From positions 62,001-126,000 of the forward strand of contig NZ_LVWJ02000019.1 of NCBI RefSeq assembly GCF_001625015.1: a DNA stretch of 64,000 bases, written 5' to 3'. A program made the translations under genes and the position numbers. Under the pieces are notes generated by a model. It saw only the letters and a program-made list of their open reading frames with translations, was not told the origin of the DNA and did not search any database. Below are positions 24,667 to 34,530 of the stretch, piece by piece. The stretch comes from Lewinella sp. 4G2 (GTDB taxonomy: Bacteria > Bacteroidota > Bacteroidia > Chitinophagales > Saprospiraceae). Position 1 is the first letter of the stretch; every line of letters begins with the position of its first letter.

Positions 24667-27141
24667 CTATTGGACCTGAATGAGCCGATTCACAACTCCA
24701 TCTTTAGTCGTGACCGTTAGGGTATACACGCCACGAGACAGTTGGTGGAGGTCCAGTATCTGATGGTTGGTATCTAGCCCTTTTAGATTAGTAACCGTAC
24801 GGCCGGTCAGGTCCGTTAGGCGAAGGGCAGTGAAGCGCTGTTGACCGTTTAGGTGTACAGTGATCCGATCCGACGTCGGGTTGGGGAAGGTCAATAATTT
24901 GCCGTCGAGGTAAGCATTGGCATCGCTGGCATCGCGCTCACCCAAGTCCTCGCTATTGTTGACGATCCGCACCGTAGTGGGATTGACGCGTACGGCAGCT
25001 TCTAAACCGGCTTGATTGGTAACCATTCCAGTGCCACCACCGAAAGACAATTCGATATCATTCCCCGTAGCCCCTGCCCCACCGTCAGTGTCATCGCTGC
25101 CGTAGAAACCGTAGATGTCTTCTACCACAACGGAGGAGAATTGCCCGAGAGGGCCCCAGCCGCTTGTCGCTCGTCCATTCGTGCGGGACATACCCATGTT
25201 AAGGATTCCAGCTACTTCGTCGTTCGTTGAAAGGCTGATGACCGGGCTTCCGTAGCCCGCCCAGCTGGACTCATCAAAATCCAGGGTAATAGAATTGGGT
25301 TCGAGTGCCGCCGGGTCGTACACGAAGGGAAATATGAAGCCGTAAATATCTTCCACCACCACGTTTTCCGTACCGGCGACGATGTCGAGTAGGATCAGGT
25401 CGCCCGGCTCAGCTTCCGCCGGGCCGATGATGCTCAATTCAAAGGTGGTAAAGGTCTGGGCTTTTGCCGTCAGCCGGTGTGCCTTCCCTAGGTTAGCAAT
25501 AACCACTTGAGTATCGAGAGCGCTGATGATTTGGTCGCCGTTGGCGTCAGCATATTTCAAGTCCAGACCTTCCAGGGTTTGGCCCCAGTCTTCCGAGGTT
25601 TGGCCGCCCCAGGCGGTAGCGTCTCCACTAAGACGAGGCGTACCGGATTTGCCCATAGCGCGGCCGATGGGGAGAAGATCCCCAACGTTGACGACGCCAT
25701 CGTTATTAACGTCGCCCGGCCAAATGCATTCGGCCGTATTACAATTCTGAGCCGTGCCCGCAGTGATCTGCACGGCAACCGGGATCACTTTTGAGACGGC
25801 GCAATTTCCTCCAGCATCCGCATTCAGGCAGTAGGTAACGTTAAAGTTATCCGTCTGGCCTGCAGCCGTCGCGCGGGCGGTGTAGATGAGCCCACCGTTC
25901 TGCGCATCCACGATGAGGGATCCGTAGCTAGGCGATGAGTTGATTGACCAGGAGGCAGCGCCGTTAGGCACATCGTAGGTGATGGGTAGTGAGCTGCCTG
26001 CGGGGAGCGTCAACACTTGGAGGCCATCTTCCGGAGCGTAGTCTGAGACAAATACGTAGGCGGTCTGGAGTTCCGGTTCACCGTTGCAGCCCGGTGCTTT
26101 CGAGGAGTAAGTAAAACGATCTACACCGGACCAGCCCGTAGGTGGTGTATAGATGACCTCACCACGCAGGTTCGTTTCGGTGATTGTACCGTACCGTGGC
26201 GCCCCGTAAACTACGCAGTCGGCAAAGACGGTATACACGTCGTTGTGCAGGACGTTGAAGGTGATGGGCGCATCCACCGGGGTATAGGCGCGATCTTCGG
26301 CGGTAAATTGGTCGTCCACCAGATCGAGTACGGTGACTTCAAATACGGTGGTGTTCCCGGCGGCGTCTTGGTATACCAGCGTTTCGTCACCCGTGAAGTC
26401 TTCGTTTGGCGCGTAGGCCATCAGGCCGGCCGAATCGATCATGGCGCCGTGGCTAGGTCCCGTTAGCGGTGTGGCTGCAGGGTCAGCAAAAATCAGCTGG
26501 GGTTCGTTCTTTTTGGTGAAGACCCGTACCGTGTCCCTTTGCCCGGCACCTGCGGCAGCGCCCGCAACGGAAACCGTAATGGTTCCTAAATCACAGGTTT
26601 CACCGTTGGTACAGATGACGTAGTTGATGTCGGCCAGACCGGTAAAATCTGGTTCTGGAGTAAAACGAACTTGGTCCCCTACGATCTCCGCGGTACCGGC
26701 GTTGGCCACTGGGACGGCCGTCAGTTCAATGCCACCAACGTTACTGAAATCATTGTCCAACACGGGGATCATGACTGGCTGGCCAGCCGTGGTAACGGCT
26801 TGATCGTGAAGGGCCCGGATATCGGCTTTGCGCACTTCCACCCGGTAATTGGTGAACTGCACGTTGAAGCCAAAGGGCTGAGAGATGAGGAGGAATTGAT
26901 CGAGCCCCACGTAATCTTCGTCCGGCGTGTAGGTGAGCGTGTAGTTGAAAATGGGGTCTTCCACCATCGTGACCTCTCCGTGCTGGGGGGATTGCCCCAG
27001 CGAAGGAGCGTACTGCGAAAGAAAGTTGATGCTAACCGGTTCATTCGTAACCGTCACCAGCACCTCGCTTTGTGCGTTCAGGGTGGCGAAAACGCCACCC
27101 ACAAGCAGGGTAAACAGGACCAGGAAACGACGTAAAAACAT
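24667..27141 (-). CDS. T9SS type A secreted surface protein with Ig-like repeats and dockerin-like segment
   Basis: 824 residues from MFLRRFLVLFTLLVGGVFAT, a signal peptide (a TTG seven codons earlier is possible but unneeded). About 30-470: tandem cadherin/Ig-like modules with repeated motifs such as YTPDEDYVGLDQF and FTPEPDFTGLADI. About 480-570: a dockerin-like EF-hand pair, WPGDVNNDGVVNVGDLLPIG and YADANGDQIISALDTQ. Then a cohesin/adhesin-like beta domain, and finally the type A sorting domain (LTFPNPTSDRITVHL, ending GVVNRLIQVQ). Exported by T9SS and anchored or released at the surface. The linker AGAAAGAG comes from the dispersed 17-bp word read antisense. Confidence 0.88.
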   Translation of the reverse strand: MFLRRFLVLFTLLVGGVFATLNAQSEVLVTVTNEPVSINFLSQYAPSLGQSPQHGEVTMVEDPIFNYTLTYTPDEDYVGLDQFLLISQPFGFNVQFTNYRVEVRKADIRALHDQAVTTAGQPVMIPVLDNDFSNVGGIELTAVPVANAGTAEIVGDQVRFTPEPDFTGLADINYVICTNGETCDLGTITVSVAGAAAGAGQRDTVRVFTKKNEPQLIFADPAATPLTGPSHGAMIDSAGLMAYAPNEDFTGDETLVYQDAAGNTTVFEVTVLDLVDDQFTAEDRAYTPVDAPITFNVLHNDVYTVFADCVVYGAPRYGTITETNLRGEVIYTPPTGWSGVDRFTYSSKAPGCNGEPELQTAYVFVSDYAPEDGLQVLTLPAGSSLPITYDVPNGAASWSINSSPSYGSLIVDAQNGGLIYTARATAAGQTDNFNVTYCLNADAGGNCAVSKVIPVAVQITAGTAQNCNTAECIWPGDVNNDGVVNVGDLLPIGRAMGKSGTPRLSGDATAWGGQTSEDWGQTLEGLDLKYADANGDQIISALDTQVVIANLGKAHRLTAKAQTFTTFELSIIGPAEAEPGDLILLDIVAGTENVVVEDIYGFIFPFVYDPAALEPNSITLDFDESSWAGYGSPVISLSTNDEVAGILNMGMSRTNGRATSGWGPLGQFSSVVVEDIYGFYGSDDTDGGAGATGNDIELSFGGGTGMVTNQAGLEAAVRVNPTTVRIVNNSEDLGERDASDANAYLDGKLLTFPNPTSDRITVHLNGQQRFTALRLTDLTGRTVTNLKGLDTNHQILDLHQLSRGVYTLTVTTKDGVVNRLIQVQ
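26546..26562 (+). repeat. 17-bp dispersed word, copy 7 (intragenic)
   Basis: Exact GCACCTGCGGCAGCGCC on the plus strand inside a minus-strand gene; there it reads GAAAGA in an inter-domain linker. Confidence 0.88.
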
Positions 27142-27370
27142 ACCGGGGGGTAACTTGAGCAATGCCGAACGTAACTTAATTCGTCAGGTTAGCACAATAT
27201 AAGGTCTTGGAAGGAATGTTTTAGGCTTATTTCTAGGTAGTTGACAAAAAATTGGCGAAAAGAAAAATATCCTGACCGGTAACCTTGCAAACTTGGGAAG
27301 CGGAGCCTGCGCTGCCTACTTTAGCAACCTTCACCGGGCCCTAAACTTCTGAGCCTCTAAGCCGTGCATT

Positions 27371-28825
27371 TTGCTACTCACCGAGAAATCTAACAAACTA
27401 CTTAGCCTGATCAGCCAGCTGGATAAGCCGCGCATCAAAGCCTGCCGAAAGCTCCTTCGCTCGCCCTGGTTCGGTGGAAATCAAAACCTGGAGGATCTAT
27501 TCGTGGCCATTGCCAAGTTGGTCAAAGCCGGCAAACCGGTGGATAAGCAGCAGGTTTGGCAGCAGGTTTTCGGACCAGAAAAGGCCTACAATGACGTGCG
27601 ATTCCGCAAATTTTCCTCGGACCTGTTCAAGCTGGTCCGAGAGTTTTATTTGCAAGAAGCACTGGCGCAGGAACCGCATTTACGCGACTACTTATACCTA
27701 TCCGCGCTGGAAAAAGACCAGCCCGAAAAGTTGGTGCGCAGCGTTGAGCGCAACTGGGCGCAACTTAAGGAAAGTGGCGAACGCTACGAGGTAGATACCT
27801 ACCTGTACGACCACCTCCTGGAGAAGCGAAAATATACGCTACTGAATTACCGCCACCGGCCGTTTGATCACACCAATATGGAGGCCATCAGCGGTGCGCT
27901 GGATAGCTACTTCATCATCACCAAACTGATGCACGCCGCGTACGCTCAGGTAAGATTGCAAACGGAGCAGACGACCTACGACCTTCAACTCGTGCCGGAG
28001 ATCATTACGTATCTGGAGGAACACCCCAGGTACCTGCAAGAACCACTAATTGCCCTATACTTCTTCATGTACAAGATGTTGGACGTACAGAACAGCGAGG
28101 AGGCCAACGACCACAAGTTGTATGAGCAGTACATCGAGACCATCAAGCTACACGGCGACCACCTGCCACTCGAACGAGGCTATGAATTCATCCAACCCGC
28201 ACTGAATTACAGCCGGCGTTATATCAACCGGGGCGACGCCAAATTTCTGGGTGAATACCTGCGCTTGTACCAGTACGCACTGGATCGTGAATTCGTCTTT
28301 GATCGGGGCGTGCTGGACCCATTGCAGTTCCGCAACACCATCCTTACTGCCCTTCGCCTCGGAGAGTTCGAGTGGGCCGAGCGGTACATTACGGACTACC
28401 AACATCGCCTTCCCGCCAAGCAGCGGCAAAATGCGGTCACCTACAATTCCGCAACGCTTTATTTCTACCAGAAGGACTACGACCGTGCGCTTGAATTCCT
28501 CCGCGACGTAGAGTACGAAAACACGACCTACAACCTCAATGCCAAATCAATGCTGCTGGCGATCTACTACGAAACGGAGACGTTTGATGCCCTCGATTCT
28601 CTCTTTGATGCCATCAACAGCTACCTCCACCGGCATAAAGAGCTGCCGGAGTCGGCCGTAAAAGCCTTTGGCAATCTTGTCAGTTTCACCCTGCGCCTCA
28701 CTCGTCTCCTGCCGGATGACAAACGCTCACTGGAAGTGCTGAAGGCAGATTTCGCCGGCAAAAAGTACATCGCCTCCCGCCCCTGGCTAGCAGAAAAAAT
28801 TGCTGCGTTTGAAGAGAAACGGTAG
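27371..28825 (+). CDS. large helical protein of unknown function
   Basis: 484 residues, almost entirely helical and charged, with TPR/HEAT-like spacing in the second half (TYNSATLYFYQKDYDRALEF, then LNAKSMLLAIYYETETFDAL). No enzyme motif, signal peptide or membrane segment. There is no ATG at the proper N-terminus: the frame begins with TTG at 27371 (MLLTEKSNKLLSLISQLD) after a stop at 27350. I do not recognise a named family; such proteins recur in Saprospiria-like genomes (impression, not checked). Confidence 0.8.
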   Translation: MLLTEKSNKLLSLISQLDKPRIKACRKLLRSPWFGGNQNLEDLFVAIAKLVKAGKPVDKQQVWQQVFGPEKAYNDVRFRKFSSDLFKLVREFYLQEALAQEPHLRDYLYLSALEKDQPEKLVRSVERNWAQLKESGERYEVDTYLYDHLLEKRKYTLLNYRHRPFDHTNMEAISGALDSYFIITKLMHAAYAQVRLQTEQTTYDLQLVPEIITYLEEHPRYLQEPLIALYFFMYKMLDVQNSEEANDHKLYEQYIETIKLHGDHLPLERGYEFIQPALNYSRRYINRGDAKFLGEYLRLYQYALDREFVFDRGVLDPLQFRNTILTALRLGEFEWAERYITDYQHRLPAKQRQNAVTYNSATLYFYQKDYDRALEFLRDVEYENTTYNLNAKSMLLAIYYETETFDALDSLFDAINSYLHRHKELPESAVKAFGNLVSFTLRLTRLLPDDKRSLEVLKADFAGKKYIASRPWLAEKIAAFEEKR

Positions 28826-29081
28826 TAGACTTTCTCAACTGCACACCATAGCTATATCCGAAGAAAGACCATCCATTGTCCGTGCAGTTATGACTTCAAC
28901 ATGGCAGAATCAAACCAGGCAGGCCGGGCGCTGCCGCAGGTAAATAGTTTAGGACATAAGCTACGTTTTGGTTAATGATAATAGTTAGGCGCTGGAAGCT
29001 TCCTTGGGGAGCTGGACGCAACTTGACAGTTATTGTTTGACGCCCCACGCCACAAACATAAGGGCGGGCTTTCTACAAACA
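28826..29081. other. intergenic region upstream of parE
   Basis: Part of a 342-bp gap before the parE start. It holds a partial 17-bp word (28927-28940) and otherwise no recognisable gene. Confidence 0.5.
28927..28940 (-). repeat. 17-bp dispersed word, copy 8 (partial, intergenic)
   Basis: GGCGCTGCCGCAGG, matching 14 positions before diverging, as in copy 2. Confidence 0.75.
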
Positions 29082-29113
29082 AAACATTTTGAATAAAAAC
29101 ATACAAAATGTTT
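29082..29113. promoter_or_regulatory. 10-bp inverted repeat, candidate operator
   Basis: AAACATTTTG (29082-29091) and CAAAATGTTT (29104-29113) are perfect inverted repeats separated by 12 nt. They end two bases before the TTG that fits as the -33 element of the parE promoter, so a bound protein would occlude it. Confidence 0.5.
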
Positions 29114-29115
29114 CA

Positions 29116-29142
29116 TTGGTGATTGTCCGTTGTGTATATTTG
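29116..29142 (+). promoter_or_regulatory. parE promoter (-33 TTG, -7 TATATTTG)
   Basis: TTG at 29116-29118, 16-nt spacer, TATATTTG at 29135-29142, then about 25 nt to ATG 29168. Confidence 0.65.
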
Positions 29143-29167
29143 CCAACCCTTAAACAGCAGTATACAC

Positions 29168-31078
29168 ATGGCGCAGTCGAATTACACCGAAGACAATATT
29201 CGTTCTCTGGATTGGAAGGAACACATCCGTATCCGGCCGGGCATGTACATCGGTAAACTGGGTGACGGCGCTAGCCCCGACGATGGTATCTACATCCTAC
29301 TCAAAGAGGTGATTGATAACTCGATCGATGAGTACGTCATGGGCTTCGGTAAAGAGATCCACATCAAAATTGAAGATGGCGTAGTAAAGGTGCGCGACTT
29401 TGGCCGGGGCATCCCCCTCGGTAAAGTGGTCGACGTTGTGTCCAAGATCAATACCGGCGGCAAGTATGATTCGAAGGCCTTTAAAAAATCGGTCGGCCTA
29501 AACGGCGTTGGTTTGAAGGCGACGAACGCGCTGTCGGAAGAGTTTACCGTCTACGCCGTGCGGGAAGGCAAGCTGAAACAGGCTGACTTCTCCTTTGGGG
29601 AATTGATCAAAGATCACCGGCAGACGAAGACAAAAGAGCAAAACGGCACTTTCATCAGTTTCCGGGCGGATCATGGCATCTTTAAAAAATACAAGTACCG
29701 CTCGGACTACATCGAGAACCAGCTCTGGAACTACGCTTACCTGAACGCCGGCTTGAAATTGGTCTTCAACGGCAAAACATTGGTGAGCCGGAATGGTCTC
29801 AAGGATTTGCTGGAGCGCAAGATCAACGAAGAGCAGCGGCGCTACCCCGTCATCCACCTGAAAGCCGACGACGTAGAGGTCGCCCTGACCCACGGTAATG
29901 CTTACGGAGAGACTTACTTCAGTTTCGTCAATGGCCAGCACACCACGCAGGGGGGGACCCACCTCAATGCCTTTCGCGGCGCCGTGGTGGAAGCCATCCA
30001 GAAGCACTTCAATAAGAGCTACGACCGGAAGGACGTCCTGGCGAGCATCGTGGCTTCCGTTGCCATCAAAGTGGAGGAACCCGTCTTTGAAAGCCAGACC
30101 AAGACCAAACTAGGATCAACGGATATGGGGCCAGGCTCCCCTACGGTACAGACCTTCATGAAGAATTTCATGTTGGAGCACCTGGACAACTACCTGCACA
30201 AAAACCCCGAAGTCGCTCAGGCGATGGAGAAGCGCATCAAGCAGTCCGAGCGCGAACGCAAGGAGATTGCCGGCATTAAGAAACTGGCTAACCAACGCGC
30301 TAAGAAAGCTAACCTCCACAACAAAAAATTGCGGGATTGTAGGGTCCACTTCAATTCCTCCAATAAGAAACACAACGAGGAAACGAAGCTAGCTTCCACC
30401 ATTTTCATCACCGAGGGTGATTCTGCGAGCGGATCCATCACCGTGGCGCGCGACGTGCAGAGCCAGGCGGTCTTTTCCCTACGGGGGAAACCACTGAATT
30501 GCTTTAACCAGACTAAAAAGGTGGTTTACGAAAATGAGGAATTCAACCTACTTCAGCATGCCCTCAATATTGAGGATGGGCTGGAATTCCTACGTTACAA
30601 CCGTATCGTGATTGCTACGGACGCCGACGTGGACGGAATGCACATCCGCCTCTTGCTGCTGACTTTCTTTTTGCAGTTCTTCCCCGACATGGTGGGAGCC
30701 GGCCACCTATACATTCTGGAAACGCCTCTATTCCGAGTTCGGGATAAGAAAAAGACCTTTTACTGTTACAGCGAGCAGGAAAAACAGGCGGCCATTCAGG
30801 CGTTGCGGGGTAAGCCGGAGATCACCCGCTTTAAAGGTTTGGGAGAAATCAGCCCGAATGAGTTCAAGGACTTCATCGGGGAGGATATCCGCCTGGAGCC
30901 CGTGGTACTCGGCGAGGCAACCGATATTGAGCAGTTGCTCAGCTATTACATGGGCAAGAACACGCCGGCCCGCCAGGAATTCATTATCGACAACCTCCGC
31001 CTAGAACGCGACGAGGATCTGGATGGCAACGGCATTGCCGACGTCGAAGAACTGGAAGGTGAGGCAGTTGCGGGATAG
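29168..31078 (+). CDS. parE: DNA topoisomerase IV subunit B (GyrB/ParE type IIA)
   Basis: 636 residues from [24 protein letters not shown] ATPase: [13 protein letters not shown] (44-56) with the catalytic Glu, VRDFGRGIP and [15 protein letters not shown]. Transducer domain around [23 protein letters not shown] and DADVDGMHI. The wording [14 protein letters not shown] and [15 protein letters not shown] fits the Bacteroidota ParE branch rather than GyrB. It would pair with ParC (not in the window) to decatenate chromosomes. The acidic tail ([17 protein letters not shown]) is extra. A longer start at 29123 would include the promoter, so I use 29168. Confidence 0.92.
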   Translation: MAQSNYTEDNIRSLDWKEHIRIRPGMYIGKLGDGASPDDGIYILLKEVIDNSIDEYVMGFGKEIHIKIEDGVVKVRDFGRGIPLGKVVDVVSKINTGGKYDSKAFKKSVGLNGVGLKATNALSEEFTVYAVREGKLKQADFSFGELIKDHRQTKTKEQNGTFISFRADHGIFKKYKYRSDYIENQLWNYAYLNAGLKLVFNGKTLVSRNGLKDLLERKINEEQRRYPVIHLKADDVEVALTHGNAYGETYFSFVNGQHTTQGGTHLNAFRGAVVEAIQKHFNKSYDRKDVLASIVASVAIKVEEPVFESQTKTKLGSTDMGPGSPTVQTFMKNFMLEHLDNYLHKNPEVAQAMEKRIKQSERERKEIAGIKKLANQRAKKANLHNKKLRDCRVHFNSSNKKHNEETKLASTIFITEGDSASGSITVARDVQSQAVFSLRGKPLNCFNQTKKVVYENEEFNLLQHALNIEDGLEFLRYNRIVIATDADVDGMHIRLLLLTFFLQFFPDMVGAGHLYILETPLFRVRDKKKTFYCYSEQEKQAAIQALRGKPEITRFKGLGEISPNEFKDFIGEDIRLEPVVLGEATDIEQLLSYYMGKNTPARQEFIIDNLRLERDEDLDGNGIADVEELEGEAVAG

Positions 31079-31331
31079 TTTTATTACCGCGGGGTTCAAC
31101 TCACGAGTAAATCACTAGAAGTGTTGGCCTTCCTTAAGGGTAAGTGTTTTGCCTGGGCTGACGCTTTGTGAAGAGTGACCTAGTTCTATCGGTTTGGTAC
31201 ATTTCTATAGAGGATGTGGATGCAAAAACGGAGGTGTCCATCCTTCCGGAATACAATTAACGATGCGCCGCCCACTATAGAGACAAGGCAGAGTAGCACC
31301 TATCCCACCCACTAAGCCCCCTTAACTTTTA

Positions 31332-32153
31332 TCAACCTTCCACGTGCAGGACCATCACCGGCGTGCGCGGGTGAAGGATCATTTGCTTCGTATCACTTTT
31401 GTGGAAGAGTTGGCTCCAAAAGCCACGGCGTTTCGTAACCATTACGGCTAGCTCGATGGGGTGCTTTTCCAGATAGGCAACCAGGCCATCCTGCACGGTT
31501 TTGGCTTCGACCTCGCGGATGTCGAAAGAAAAATTTGGGTCGGGCGTCGAAAAGAGTTTGGAGAAGATCGCCTGGCGATCAACTTCACCTTCGTCATCCT
31601 CCTCCTTAACGTGTACAAAATGGACCCGGGCGTGAAACAAATCGTTGAACTCCCGGAAGTTCATCACGGCTCTCCGGCTCAGGGAGAGGTTGTTACTGGC
31701 GTAGAGGATGTTCTTATAGTTCTGGAAGACTCCGCCCTGGGGCACGAGAATTACCGGGCAGGTAGCTTTGTCGACAACGGTGGAGGCGACGGAGCCGAAT
31801 ACTTCCTCTAGTAAGTCCGTATTCCCGTTCGCCCCCAGGACGACGAGATCGTAATCCTCACTCTCCTTTACGATGCGGTCGGCAGCAAAGCCTAGCATCA
31901 ATTCTCCCTGGCGGGTGCTGCCCGTAGGGTTAGGCACGGTTGCGAGGAACTGATTCATATTTTCGTCGGCCTCATCCATCAATTCCGCTACGGGAACGGC
32001 AGTAATGGCATCCGCACTTGCCGTTTGGGGCGTGAAGACATGGATGATCTTTACCGCTTCGGCACCAATGGAAGCAGCGAGTGCCTCTCCGTACATCAAA
32101 GCAGCCTCTGCTCCGGGGCTAAAATCAATGGGGATCAAAATCTTTGTAATCAT
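31332..32153 (-). CDS. tandem universal stress protein (UspA family)
   Basis: 273 residues from MITKILIPIDFSPGAEAAL. Two USP domains (about 1-145 and 150-273). The first keeps the ATP-binding signature GANGN-then-FGSVA (GxxGx9GS); the second, starting NILYASNNLSLSRRAV, lacks a clear one. Such double-domain Usp proteins are common in Bacteroidota. I use ATG 32153 rather than a start nine codons upstream. It stands alone; about 320 bp upstream contain no gene. Confidence 0.9.
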   Translation of the reverse strand: MITKILIPIDFSPGAEAALMYGEALAASIGAEAVKIIHVFTPQTASADAITAVPVAELMDEADENMNQFLATVPNPTGSTRQGELMLGFAADRIVKESEDYDLVVLGANGNTDLLEEVFGSVASTVVDKATCPVILVPQGGVFQNYKNILYASNNLSLSRRAVMNFREFNDLFHARVHFVHVKEEDDEGEVDRQAIFSKLFSTPDPNFSFDIREVEAKTVQDGLVAYLEKHPIELAVMVTKRRGFWSQLFHKSDTKQMILHPRTPVMVLHVEG

Positions 32154-32476
32154 CTTCACAAGCTTAGTAGGAGCGTGCAAGATAATGGCCGGTTAGCACT
32201 CCAAGGTTCCTATTCGAGAGATAGCCTATTACCATTTCTCGCGAACCGATAGTGAGGTGAATTGCCGTACATAGCACCCTATTATTCTGCCTAACACATC
32301 CATTGTGGCATCTGCTGCGTTACGGTCTTGGAATGAAAACGGCGAGCAATCCGTTCTCCTTTTCTCTCTGGCTCTGCCATTTTTATTGAATTCTCCCAAT
32401 GACCTGTATCGCCGGTACACTCTGTCCTCCATCTTCAAGGAATGGTGGTAGTGGTCAGCAATTGCCACTGCTGACT

Positions 32477-33640
32477 ATGCCAGGTTGGTCGTTGCGCCGC
32501 GTCGATACGCCCGATGTACTTGCGCGTTGTGATCGGCCAGCACAGCGAGCTGACTCCTTTTGGACTGACCCACGTACGCTATCTCAGTTATCCACGCAAC
32601 GGACGGGTTTTACGACGGAGGCTTTACTACTTCAGTCCAGCGATTCGGATCGTTCCGTATGGTTGACGTTGCAGGAGTTTGTGTTCAGTGCGGCGGGAAA
32701 CGTAAAACACTCCGCGGATGGAGATCGCTCCCGGGTAGATCTACGGCGAAAGCTGCTGGCTCCCTTCTCGTTTAAGGTAGCGGCATTGGGCCAGCTGTTG
32801 ACTTCAGGCCCGTACGCAATCGACGTGAAGGGGGAAGTGCCAGCGAGCGAATTGGCGGATTTGCTCGCAGCCGTATCCGAGGCCTTGCTTGAGTCGGACA
32901 GTAGCTACGCAGCCATACTCATCAAAGATTGCTCTACATCCGGAAGCCTCATCTCTACAACACTCAAGAAAAAGGGCTTCTACGCGATGCCGGTGGATCC
33001 GGTGATGGAATTGCAAATTGATTCCACCTGGAGTTCAATGGACGATTATTGCCAGGACATTACCAGTAAATACCGGACCAGATACCGTCGGGCACGAAAG
33101 AAATTCGTGGGGCTCACGCGCCGCGGGTTAACGGCAACGGAAGTCAATTCCCGAAGCTCCCTCATCTTTGAGCTTTACCGAGAGACAACAGCGGGCGCGG
33201 CGTACAACGCGGCGAACTTACAAGCGGATTACTTCGGCTGGCTAGCGAGTCGTAATCAAGAACGGACCGGCCAGTCGGGCTTCACCGGTTACTTCTACGC
33301 CAATGAATTGATAGCTTTCACCAGTACCATTCCTAACGGACCAGTTTTACACGCCCATTACCTTGGGATGAAGGAAGCCTATAAGCAGCGGTATCACCTA
33401 TACCATAACATCCTCTTCGATCTTTTAGAAACGGCGATAACAGGCAAATTCGAAACGTTAGATTACGGTCGGACGGCACTAGAAATTAAAAGCTCGGTCG
33501 GAGCGGTGCCGGTGGATTACACTTGTCTTTGTAAGGCCAAAAGCCCAGTACTTAACTGGATGATCCCCTTCTTCACTCCAGCGGTCTACACACAACCTAT
33601 ATGGCAAGCGAGGTCACCCTACAAGAACACGGCCCTCTGA
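32477..33640 (+). CDS. GNAT/FemAB-like acyltransferase
   Basis: 387 residues from MPGWSLRRVDTPDVLARCDR; an in-frame ATG 26 codons earlier is possible but its leader looks non-protein-like. The C-terminal half has the motifs of BioF2-like/FemAB acyltransferases: KYRTRYRRARKKF (about 200-212), GYFYANELIAFTSTI, HAHYLGMKEAYKQRYHLYHN and LDYGRTALEIKSSVGA. These proteins transfer acyl or aminoacyl groups, often in envelope assembly. Alone on its strand. Start and substrate are uncertain. Confidence 0.75.
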   Translation: MPGWSLRRVDTPDVLARCDRPAQRADSFWTDPRTLSQLSTQRTGFTTEALLLQSSDSDRSVWLTLQEFVFSAAGNVKHSADGDRSRVDLRRKLLAPFSFKVAALGQLLTSGPYAIDVKGEVPASELADLLAAVSEALLESDSSYAAILIKDCSTSGSLISTTLKKKGFYAMPVDPVMELQIDSTWSSMDDYCQDITSKYRTRYRRARKKFVGLTRRGLTATEVNSRSSLIFELYRETTAGAAYNAANLQADYFGWLASRNQERTGQSGFTGYFYANELIAFTSTIPNGPVLHAHYLGMKEAYKQRYHLYHNILFDLLETAITGKFETLDYGRTALEIKSSVGAVPVDYTCLCKAKSPVLNWMIPFFTPAVYTQPIWQARSPYKNTAL

Positions 33641-34028
33641 ATTGAATCTTTTGTCGAAACGGTACTTCGAGCCTGCTGATTTGCGTTACTACCTCAAACC
33701 CCTGAAACTATCCCCTCATCAAACAGATCTGGCGTAGTTCGTGCGGCCACGATGGCTAATATTTCCACCGTTAGATGAGGTAAAACTTTGATAGTAGCGT
33801 GTCTCCGTCGCAAAGGTGATCTACCTGACGGTTAATTGACGTTAATCGGCCAACCATCTTCGACTCTAAAAGGTTATAGCATCAGTTGCGACGACATAAA
33901 AACAGTCAAATAATTACGCGAATGAGCTATTAGCTTACAATAATTCGTTTTATCTTGTCGTAACACTATTTTATTCTAGACTTCAGTTTTCAGCCTTAAC
34001 CCACCCTTTCACTATAAAATCCATTGCA
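33641..34028. other. intergenic region without recognised features
   Basis: 388 bp, more A/T-rich than the neighbouring genes. I see no credible ORF, tRNA or named RNA. TATCTTGT near 33953 could serve as a -7 box for the small gene that follows. Confidence 0.5.
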
Positions 34029-34310
34029 ATGACTGCTAAACGCCACATCAAATACCGCTATCTGAAGACCAAAATGGCGTTGAGCCAGACCATTCAGTCA
34101 ATACTGGACATTAACCGCAAGCGGCGTTTTTTTGGTGAGGATGTGCACGCAAAGAAAGAGCTGGATGAAGAGCTAAAAGTGCTGAATGCCGTTGCAGAAA
34201 ACCACGCCCGTGCGCTCCGTAGCTACGAGCATCAGCTTTCTACTATTGAGACACCTCTACCCGGTGTTGAACCAGCGGTTGTACCTAGTATGGTGCACGC
34301 CAGCAAGTAA
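34029..34310 (+). CDS. small hypothetical protein
   Basis: 93 residues, strongly basic at the start (MTAKRHIKYRYLKTKMAL), helical in the middle (ELDEELKVLNAVAENHARAL) and Pro/Val-rich at the end (TPLPGVEPAVVPSMV). No known motif. It stands between two unrelated transcription units with long flanks, and only length and codon texture support it. Confidence 0.5.
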   Translation: MTAKRHIKYRYLKTKMALSQTIQSILDINRKRRFFGEDVHAKKELDEELKVLNAVAENHARALRSYEHQLSTIETPLPGVEPAVVPSMVHASK

Positions 34311-34391
34311 TTCGTTTCATCCAATTCTACCCTAAAGACCAGCACTTCGATTCGCTCCAGCGAAAATTCGCTAACTAGTCTCTCCTCTCTG

Positions 34392-34399
34392 TATATTTG
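34392..34399 (+). promoter_or_regulatory. -7 box of the etfBA promoter
   Basis: TATATTTG, exact TAnnTTTG match, about 130 nt before etfB. The predicted leader contains a 17-bp word. Confidence 0.6.
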
Positions 34400-34490
34400 C
34401 CAGCGAAGGTGCTTCCACCGCTATTTAGGTATCAACTAATCGTGCGTGTGATTGTCCTTCGTAGTGAGTGGGCCTTGCCCCTCCCGCCCC

Positions 34491-34507
34491 GCACCTGCGG
34501 CAGCGCC
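34491..34507 (+). repeat. 17-bp dispersed word, copy 9 (5' leader of etfB)
   Basis: Exact GCACCTGCGGCAGCGCC, 23 bp before the etfB ATG, inside the predicted transcript. Confidence 0.9.
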
Positions 34508-34530
34508 AAATTATAACGTAAAGCCAAGTA

